Shown one piece after another: positions 5,972-11,036 of a DNA stretch of 11,036 nucleotides; the stretch's first letter is position 1; the number at the start of each line of letters is the position of its first letter. Origin of the DNA: Tannerellaceae bacterium. Its GTDB lineage: Bacteria > Bacteroidota > Bacteroidia > Bacteroidales > Tannerellaceae. The stretch lies in NCBI GenBank assembly GCA_031279915.1, contig JAITHO010000098.1, forward strand, positions 1 through 11,036, given 5' to 3'. The position numbers were made by a program, and so were the translations under genes. The notes under the pieces were generated by a model. The model saw nothing but the letters and a program-made list of their open reading frames with translations, ran no database searches and was not told the origin of the DNA.

Positions 5972-7189
5972 TTATTGCCCGATCCATGGCCTGGGATTTT
6001 GTTTTTCGTTCTCGAGCCATAGCTCGAAGTGGAGTGTGGCCGAGCGGTCGCTATCGTCGTCGGCAAAGAGTTTGCCCAGCGGCTGTCGTGCCTTGACGCG
6101 GTCGCCGCGCCCCACGTACAAATCTTTGATGTTGCTGTATACGGTGAGGTAGTTGCCGTGCCGCACGATTATGGAGAATCCTTGTGAGAAGCTGAAGATG
6201 GTGCGCACTTCTCCTTCGAACACGGCGCAGGCGTTGGCGTCGGCTGTGGTTTGCAGATCGATGCCGTTGTTGTTGGTGCGTACGTATGGCAGGTTTGGAT
6301 AGGTTTGCTCGCCGTAGTCGCGCACTATGGTGTAGGCTTTGTTGAGTGGCGGGGCTAGTAGTCCTCGGCTGGCGGCGAAGTTTTCGGATAGCCGTTCTCC
6401 TTGAGCGATGGCCTCAGATCGGTCGTTGCCCAGCTGCGTGTCGAGCCTGCGCGTATCTCGTTCGCGGGCTACTTCGTCGGCGATTTGCTGGGCTATTTGG
6501 CGACTGAGGAGGTCGGCTCGGCGCTGCTTGAGCTGCAATTCGCGTTGTAGCTCTCCTTGTTGGCGATTGAGTTCGCTTACGTATTGTTTTTGTATGGCTT
6601 CGTCTTCTTCAATTTTGCTGTATTCGTTTTCGCGAACTATGAGTAGTTGTTGCTTGTCGTCGCGGGCGGCTTGTAGCTCGGCTATTTTGGTGATGATTTC
6701 CTTCTGTCGCTTTGTGAGGTCGGCGGCCTGGCTGCGCTGTCGTGAGGCATATTGTCGGAGGAAGTGTATGCGCCGCAATGATTGTGCGAATCCGGATGCT
6801 GAGAATATGAAGAGTAGCTTGTCTTGTGTCTTACGATGTTTTTGGATGAGGCGCAGTGAGTTTCCGTATCGTTCCTGCTTTTCGTGGAGGTCTTTTTCGA
6901 GAACGGCAATGGTGTGCCGAGTTTCGGCGATGTCGTTTTCGGTGGCGGTTATCTCGCGATTGAGCAGTTCGATCATTTGTTTGCGCTGTGTTATCTGCGC
7001 AGAAAGTAGGTTGAGGCGCGCCAGGGATCGCTGTGCCGATTCTTTAGTTTCGGCGAGCAAGCTTGTTGTGGTTTCTATCTCCTTTTCAACTGCTTTGCGC
7101 TGGCTTTCGAGTTCTTTCAGTTGCGCCGATTTTTGTCCGTAGCAAACAATTGAGAGCATTGTGAGGAGGATAATCAGTGGGCTTTTCAT
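5972..7189 (-). CDS. Murein hydrolase activator EnvC family (degenerate LytM/M23) protein
   Basis: A 405-residue exported LytM factor, probably a periplasmic activator of a cell-division amidase rather than a hydrolase. A type I signal peptide spans residues 1-18 (...CYG before Gln19). Long coiled coils cover roughly 20-115 and 150-260, followed by an M23/LytM domain from about 285. Metal-binding positions are altered: the HxxxD histidine is Asn307 (Asp311 is kept), the first His of HxH is Thr385 (His387 is kept), and the usual Y-x-H-L is Y351-S-N353-I. Activation without catalysis is established for E. coli EnvC, and such losses are common in Bacteroidota members. The ATG overlaps the upstream stop codon (ATGA, 7189-7186), so translation is probably coupled to the DUF4292 gene. 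It is last in the dut operon. No amidase is encoded in the window. Confidence 0.9.
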   Translation of the reverse strand: MKSPLIILLTMLSIVCYGQKSAQLKELESQRKAVEKEIETTTSLLAETKESAQRSLARLNLLSAQITQRKQMIELLNREITATENDIAETRHTIAVLEKDLHEKQERYGNSLRLIQKHRKTQDKLLFIFSASGFAQSLRRIHFLRQYASRQRSQAADLTKRQKEIITKIAELQAARDDKQQLLIVRENEYSKIEEDEAIQKQYVSELNRQQGELQRELQLKQRRADLLSRQIAQQIADEVARERDTRRLDTQLGNDRSEAIAQGERLSENFAASRGLLAPPLNKAYTIVRDYGEQTYPNLPYVRTNNNGIDLQTTADANACAVFEGEVRTIFSFSQGFSIIVRHGNYLTVYSNIKDLYVGRGDRVKARQPLGKLFADDDSDRSATLHFELWLENEKQNPRPWIGQ

Positions 7190-8025
7190 GGCTTTATATT
7201 GAGGGAGTTGATGAGCTGTCGGAGGCTAACCTTGCGGTAGTTTTTGTATGCCGGGAAGTCGAGGCTGAGCGTTTGGTTGCGCTCCACCTTTGAGAAGGAG
7301 ATGCTGATGTCGAGGGCTCGATCGCCGTCGTCGTCTATTTCCATGGCGATGCGCATGGGGAAGGCGGGCTGCTTATCGGGGTTAAATTCGGAGTAGATGC
7401 ACCTCAGTTGGTATAGTGTTTGGCTGTGATTGATGCCGGTTGCGAGCAGCTTTTCCTCGGCGTCGGCTGTGAAGATGCAGCTCATGCCGTCGGGTCTGTC
7501 GATACGGAGTTCGGCCATGCCATTGCTGTGATGCATGCTGAAGCGCGGATATTGTTCGGCGGTGATGCGTCTCTCTCCGGGCAAGAAAATTTGGTTGAGC
7601 AATATAGCTTGCAGATCGTAGTAGTTGAAGGCAATCGGCGAGCTTGCATTCAGCTCGGCATAGCTTTCGCAGAGGTATTGCCGGTTGAGGCGGTCGAGCA
7701 TCCGTATGCTGTCGCGGCTAAATTCGGCCCTCGCCACTTCTATTCCTGCCATGGGCTGGAGTGATAGCTGCAAGATGCTGTCGACAATGATCTTCAAATC
7801 AACTCTGGATTTCATTTCCGAGCCCTGGAAGCGAATCTCCATATTCGTTTTCGCCGAGAAAGTCCGTAACGTGGGATGCCGCTTTTCCCAAGCCTCGAAG
7901 AAGTCGGCCGTATGTCGTGCTCCTCCGGCAACGGCGGCCACTTCCCGTCTGCTGCGGCATCCGGCCAGAACGAGGATGAGGGCTGCGGCGATGAGGGCGA
8001 TCCGGCATTTATTTTCGTGCGTCAT
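7186..8025 (-). CDS. DUF4292 domain lipoprotein
   Basis: A 279-residue lipoprotein of the DUF4292 family. I choose the ATG at 8025, although the frame is open to 8130, because it is followed immediately by a lipoprotein signal with lipobox L-A-G-C (Cys23), and it overlaps the TPR stop by 17 nt, a normal operon junction. The body is beta-rich, with typical segments FSAKTNMEIR, D.I.QLSLQPMAGIEVARAEFSRDS and a closing LDFPAY..YRKVSL. It resembles the LolA/LolB-like fold, which binds lipid or lipoprotein acyl chains; that relation is family knowledge plus inference, not proof. It sits between the TPR gene and envC in an arrangement conserved in Bacteroidota, suggesting a role in outer-membrane lipoprotein handling or envelope maintenance. 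An internal GIxVAR(A/V)xFS stretch (about residues 113-125) is the most family-specific part. Confidence 0.88.
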   Translation of the reverse strand: MTHENKCRIALIAAALILVLAGCRSRREVAAVAGGARHTADFFEAWEKRHPTLRTFSAKTNMEIRFQGSEMKSRVDLKIIVDSILQLSLQPMAGIEVARAEFSRDSIRMLDRLNRQYLCESYAELNASSPIAFNYYDLQAILLNQIFLPGERRITAEQYPRFSMHHSNGMAELRIDRPDGMSCIFTADAEEKLLATGINHSQTLYQLRCIYSEFNPDKQPAFPMRIAMEIDDDGDRALDISISFSKVERNQTLSLDFPAYKNYRKVSLRQLINSLNIKP

Positions 8026-9727
8026 TGTCGTCAATGTATCGTTCCTCCAGGATTTTTGCTTCGAGTATTGGGCTCTCCTTGCCAAGCTCGCGGGCCCGTT
8101 GCCATTGCTTGAGGGCATTGCTTTTATCACCGGTCATGAATAGTATGTCGCCGTAGTGATCAATGAGTTCAACGCTGTTAGTTGTATCCTTTGAGATGGC
8201 GCTTTCGATATAAAATTTTGCGAGGGTATAGTTTCCTTGCATAAAAAATATCCAGGCGTAGGTATCGAGGTAAGTAGGGTTGTCGGGTTCCATCTTGATA
8301 GTTTGGGCGCTCATGCGTTCGGCCTTTTGTAGCTCCTGTTTTCGCAGGGATAGGAAGTATGCGTAGTTGTTCAGGACAGAAATATTCCGTTCGTTGAATG
8401 CCAGCGCCCGCTCGTATTCGGCAAAAGCTTCTGTTGCTTTTCCGAGCTCGTGGAGTATATCTCCGGATTGTCCGTAGAAGTTCGACTTCAGAGCGCGGTC
8501 GTCGTCCGGAACGATGTCGACTCCCTTGCGGCAAGCCTCGAGGGCTCCGTTATAATCCTTGGCTTGATACCTTGTGATGCTTAAATAAAAATAATATTCG
8601 GGGGCATCAGGGAAGAGCTCTATGCATTTCTCGCAAATCTTGGCCGCATCCTCCATGTTCTGCTCCCTGAAAGCAATATCGAGGAGTGCTTGCCAAGCCT
8701 CATCTCGCTCCGGAGCCATTTCGCTGACCAGCCCGAAGTGGAACTTGGCCTCCTCCGTCTGTCCTTTGAGGGCAAGCATCCTGGCGTACATGATGCGCAG
8801 ATTTATTTCCTCGGGATGCATGTTGATAAGCATCTCGAAAAGTTCGTTGGCCTTGCCCGATTCTCCCTGCAGCCGGTCGAGGCGAATCAGATAGCGCGAT
8901 AGTATGCCGATCTTTACCTCCACCGCAAGCGCATCGCTGGCAAGAGCGTCGCGTATCTGGGCCTCCGCCGATTCAGAGTTACCGATAGCCTCGTAATAGT
9001 TGGCCATCGAAACAATGTAGTAGGGATTACTGGGATCGAGCTCGTATGCTTTGCGATAAAACTCCTCAGCCTTGGCAGTGTTGCCCTCATCCAGATAAAG
9101 ATCGCCTATCATGATGGGGTATCGTGGCTCGATGGGGAATTTGGCGGCCAGCTTTTCGATCTCAAGCAGTGCGCTGTCGGTTTTTTGGAGCAGATGATAT
9201 AGGCGGAACTTCTGTACGGCGATTCCCTCGTTCACTCCCATGACCGATTCCAGCCGATTGTAGGTTTCGATAGCCTTATCCGTCTGCCCCGATCGTGTCA
9301 GCAGATCGGCCAGGATGTAGATCAGCTCCGAGTTTCCGGGGTCGTTTTTTATGAGATCGTCATACACCTCAATGGCTTGGTCGAACATTTCCGCTTCGTA
9401 TAGCATCATCGCCAGAGCCTTCTTGTACGTAATATTATCGGAGGCATATCTGCCCGCCCGTCCTAGCATATCAACCGCCTTGTCGATACGTTGCTGCCGC
9501 AAGTAGAATCCCGAAAGTTCGAAGAGCAGAGGCGCCGAGGTGGAGTCCATCGCCAAGCAATGATTGAACATATCGAAGGCAGCATCGTACTGGCCTGCAT
9601 TTTTGAGCTTGAGAGCTTCGTAGTAGAAGTAATCGAACTTGCGGTTCTTCTTAGGATCCATGGTCTGGGCCTGCATAGCCGAGCTTAGGATCAGAGCGAT
9701 TGTGATGAATAATGTGGTTCTTCTCAT
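8009..9727 (-). CDS. Exported tetratricopeptide-repeat protein
   Basis: A 572-residue TPR protein. The ATG at 9727 is preferred over 9772 because it opens a clean signal peptide (MRRTTLFITIALILSSA, cleavage near A-Q-A-Q at about 21); the longer form would place 15 odd residues before it. From about residue 28 to the end it is an almost continuous superhelix of a dozen or more 34-residue TPRs, with recurring A....A...Y..AL..DP patterns such as KAEEFYRKAYELDPSNPYY. The C-terminal set (NNYAYFLS, then YLDTYAWIFF.QG, then HYGDILF..GD...A..QW..A) matches the conserved end of envelope TPR proteins in this phylum. It probably acts as a periplasmic scaffold; partners are unknown, though the downstream DUF4292 and EnvC genes are obvious candidates. 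It starts 19 nt after dut ends and overlaps the DUF4292 gene. Confidence 0.9.
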   Translation of the reverse strand: MRRTTLFITIALILSSAMQAQTMDPKKNRKFDYFYYEALKLKNAGQYDAAFDMFNHCLAMDSTSAPLLFELSGFYLRQQRIDKAVDMLGRAGRYASDNITYKKALAMMLYEAEMFDQAIEVYDDLIKNDPGNSELIYILADLLTRSGQTDKAIETYNRLESVMGVNEGIAVQKFRLYHLLQKTDSALLEIEKLAAKFPIEPRYPIMIGDLYLDEGNTAKAEEFYRKAYELDPSNPYYIVSMANYYEAIGNSESAEAQIRDALASDALAVEVKIGILSRYLIRLDRLQGESGKANELFEMLINMHPEEINLRIMYARMLALKGQTEEAKFHFGLVSEMAPERDEAWQALLDIAFREQNMEDAAKICEKCIELFPDAPEYYFYLSITRYQAKDYNGALEACRKGVDIVPDDDRALKSNFYGQSGDILHELGKATEAFAEYERALAFNERNISVLNNYAYFLSLRKQELQKAERMSAQTIKMEPDNPTYLDTYAWIFFMQGNYTLAKFYIESAISKDTTNSVELIDHYGDILFMTGDKSNALKQWQRARELGKESPILEAKILEERYIDDNDARK

Positions 9728-9746
9728 TTTGTTTATTCCAATAAAT

Positions 9747-10178
9747 TTAGATACCTGTATGCCCAAATCCACCTTGTCCCCTCATCGTCTCATCCAGCGA
9801 ATCCACCTCATTCCATTCAACCTTAACGTATGGAGCGATCACCATCTGGCAGATTCGCTCGCCATCGCTTATCTTGAAGGGCACGTTCGAGAGATTGATG
9901 AGAATGACCCCTATCTCCCCCCGATAGTCCGAATCAATTGTGCCGGGAGAGTTCAGCAGCGTAATTCCATGCTTAAGAGCCAAACCGGAGCGCGGTCGCA
10001 TCTGAGCTTCATATCCAGCAGGAATAGCAACATACAGTCCCGTCGGGATTAGCCGCCGCTCCATTGGTTGAAGGATTATTTCTTCGGAAATATTAGCTCG
10101 AATATCCATTCCTGCCGCTCCGTCGGTGGAATAATTTGGCAGTAAGTGCCTGGATTTGTTCACTATGATTATCGTCAT
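9747..10178 (-). CDS. dut: dUTP diphosphatase (trimeric dUTPase)
   Basis: A 143-residue complete dUTPase that hydrolyses dUTP to dUMP and pyrophosphate, keeping uracil out of DNA and supplying the dTMP precursor. All five motifs of the trimeric family are present: motif 1 AGMDIRA (22-28, with Asp25), motif 2 PRSGLA (62-67), motif 3 [11 protein letters not shown] (79-89, with catalytic Asp82 and Tyr85), motif 4 GERICQMVI (106-114), and the glycine-rich motif 5 [10 protein letters not shown] (133-142), the flexible arm that closes over the active site. Length is typical for bacterial enzymes. It is the first gene of the minus-strand operon and has a purine-rich leader. The association with TPR, DUF4292 and EnvC genes is characteristic of Bacteroidota and looks historical rather than metabolic. 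Confidence 0.97.
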   Translation of the reverse strand: MTIIIVNKSRHLLPNYSTDGAAGMDIRANISEEIILQPMERRLIPTGLYVAIPAGYEAQMRPRSGLALKHGITLLNSPGTIDSDYRGEIGVILINLSNVPFKISDGERICQMVIAPYVKVEWNEVDSLDETMRGQGGFGHTGI

Positions 10179-10271
10179 CTTTTCTTTTTTTTGTTCGACA
10201 AATATACGAAGTTAAAATTACAATTGCTAAAAAGGGAGGTGGTATGTTTCTAATATTAAGTCTAATACAAA
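10179..10271. other. Divergent intergenic region between dut and the recombinase
   Basis: This AT-rich 93-bp region must hold promoters for both genes. The dut -7 box is at 10199-10206. For the recombinase, TTG (10224-10226) and TATGTTTC (10243-10250), 16 bp apart, form an imperfect candidate. An unusually strong GGGAGG (10234-10239) lies just before an ATG at 10244 that opens a 29-codon frame overlapping the recombinase start out of frame. The recombinase ATG itself is preceded by A-rich sequence only. Confidence 0.4.
10199..10206 (-). promoter_or_regulatory. Candidate -7 box for the dut operon
   Basis: On the minus strand the bases read TATATTTG, an exact TAnnTTTG element, about 20 nt upstream of the dut ATG (10178). 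A TTG lies further upstream (10223-10221), but only 14 bp away instead of 19-21, so the -33 part is poor. Position and the divergent layout support it. Confidence 0.5.
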
Positions 10272-10904
10272 ATGGTGTATGCATATATCAGAGTGAGTAC
10301 CGACAAACAATGTACGGAGAATCAAAGATTTGAGATAATACAATTCGCCAAAGAAAGAAACATAATCATCGACGCCTGGGTAGAAGAAGTAGTAAGTGGG
10401 AGCAACAAAATCAAGAACCGTAAGCTAGGAAAATTATTCAAGCTCATCAAAAAGGGCGACTGGATCATAACAAGCGAACTGTCTAGGGTTGGTCGCAACC
10501 TAATGTACATAATGAGTTTTTTGCACCAATGTATGGAGCGCGAAGCGGTTGTCTTCACCATAAAGGAGAGATATGAGCTCGGCAATAACCTCAACAGCAA
10601 AATTCTCGCCTTCGCCTTCAGCTTAAGCGCCGAAATAGAGCGCAACCTTATTTCGCAGCGCACTCGCGAGGCTCTGGCCAGGAAAAAACAGGAGGGCATC
10701 AAGCTCGGACGGCCCAAAGGGCGCAAGTCGTCATACTACAAGCTCTCGGGCAAGGAAGGCCAAATCATCAGAATGCTGAACAACAAGTATCCTCTCGGAT
10801 CTATTTGCAGCAGATTCGGCGTTTGCCGCAATACGCTACGGATCTTCATCGAATATCTGTACGAGGCCGATCCCTCTCAGCTTCCCCCAAGATGCCATCG
10901 CTGA
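10272..10904 (+). CDS. Mpi/Pin-family serine site-specific recombinase (DNA invertase)
   Basis: A 210-residue small serine recombinase. The N-terminal resolvase/invertase domain (about 1-135) has YIRVST with nucleophile Ser9 and Arg7, the E-N-Q helix start (16-18), and S68-E-L-S-R72-V-G-R75 carrying the conserved active-site arginines. AEIERNLISQRTREAL (about 125-140) is the dimer-helix end, and LGRPKG is the hinge to a C-terminal helix-turn-helix (about 160-198, I..RFGVCRNTLRIFI). Size and sequence fit the Bacteroides master invertase Mpi family, which flips promoters of surface-polysaccharide and other surface loci; that role is family knowledge, not shown here. It is complete and divergent from dut, with inverse 41-bp repeats starting 72 nt behind it. 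No invertible promoter is evident inside the window, so its targets are probably elsewhere, or are the repeats themselves. Confidence 0.93.
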   Translation: MVYAYIRVSTDKQCTENQRFEIIQFAKERNIIIDAWVEEVVSGSNKIKNRKLGKLFKLIKKGDWIITSELSRVGRNLMYIMSFLHQCMEREAVVFTIKERYELGNNLNSKILAFAFSLSAEIERNLISQRTREALARKKQEGIKLGRPKGRKSSYYKLSGKEGQIIRMLNNKYPLGSICSRFGVCRNTLRIFIEYLYEADPSQLPPRCHR

Positions 10905-10976
10905 GGGCACAGATCGCAAGCGCCACTCCGTTCGCCGATTCTTTCCGCCCCCAGCTTCCTGCCTCCAGCTCCAACC

Positions 10977-11036
10977 AAACTTTTCCTGGATGCCATCCAT
11001 CCACTTTGGCCGCATGAAAACTTTTTGTTCATCCCA
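10977..11036 (-). repeat. Start of a second 41-bp repeat array in inverted orientation
   Basis: AAACTTTT recurs at 10977 and 11018, exactly 41 bp apart. The 17 bases 11012-11028 (GCATGAAAACTTTTTGT) are the exact reverse complement of the unit junctions at 5622-5638 and 5663-5679. A TTTGGCCGCATGA segment also corresponds to the inverse of the CATGCCGCCAA core. The array continues past the window edge, so its size is unknown. Confidence 0.8.

Noticed and set aside
5674..6066. 130-codon minus-strand frame over the CCTGGGA element, the terminator and the end of the EnvC gene
   Set aside because: It runs antisense-in-frame through a terminator hairpin and overlaps the EnvC coding end; its short repeated peptide comes from the DNA repeat.
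6408..7142. 244-codon plus-strand frame opposite the EnvC gene
   Set aside because: Its Ser/Arg/Cys-rich composition is typical of an antisense shadow of a coiled-coil gene.
10905..10976. Terminator or attachment site just behind the recombinase
   Set aside because: Only a weak imperfect pairing (CCCTCTCAGC with GCTGAGGG across the gene end) without a T run was seen; not enough to call.

Overview
The window reads as an ordinary stretch of Bacteroidota (Bacteroidales-like) chromosome interrupted by unusual intergenic repeats. The assignment rests on several points: a dut / TPR / DUF4292 / EnvC gene order typical of the phylum; a DUF6261-type protein; a Bacteroidota-style sigma promoter (TTTG, 20 bp, TAATTTTG) in front of that gene; a serine recombinase resembling the Bacteroides Mpi invertase; and mostly A-rich rather than classical Shine-Dalgarno leaders. 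The repeat style reminds me of Tannerella/Porphyromonas-type genomes, but I cannot prove a genus.

Left part (1-4515): a gene-free leader with a three-unit 42-bp tandem repeat (11-130) precedes a compact plus-strand operon. It encodes an outer-membrane beta-barrel (425-1678), an imelysin/M75 lipoprotein (1714-2892) and a di-haem oxidoreductase lipoprotein of the DHOR family (2905-4443), and it closes with a strong terminator at 4481-4515. Imelysin plus DHOR is a recurrent, often iron-linked pairing, so this looks like a cell-envelope module for iron or redox handling.

Middle (4514-5971): a convergent DUF6261-type gene (4514-5323, minus) ends inside the operon terminator and has its own well-formed promoter. 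Behind it lies about 650 bp of non-coding DNA. This holds an array of six clear 41-bp repeats plus decayed upstream units (5383-5710), a second element built from direct and inverted CCTGGGA-type boxes (5721-5831), and the terminator of the next operon, which faces left.

Right part (5972-10271): a minus-strand operon runs dut, TPR protein, DUF4292 lipoprotein, EnvC-like LytM factor. The last two junctions overlap (17 nt and an ATGA overlap), implying tight co-expression of envelope-biogenesis factors behind the nucleotide-pool enzyme dUTPase. Divergent from dut is an Mpi/Pin-type serine recombinase (10272-10904).

The most interesting observation is that the last 60 bases of the window begin a second array of the same 41-bp repeat family in the opposite orientation, directly behind the recombinase. 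The envC-dut-recombinase block is therefore flanked by inverted copies of a hairpin-forming repeat whose stem shows compensatory base changes. Whether the repeats are recombination substrates, RNA structures or passive REP-like elements cannot be settled from this window. I see no tRNA, rRNA, CRISPR array or insertion sequence.
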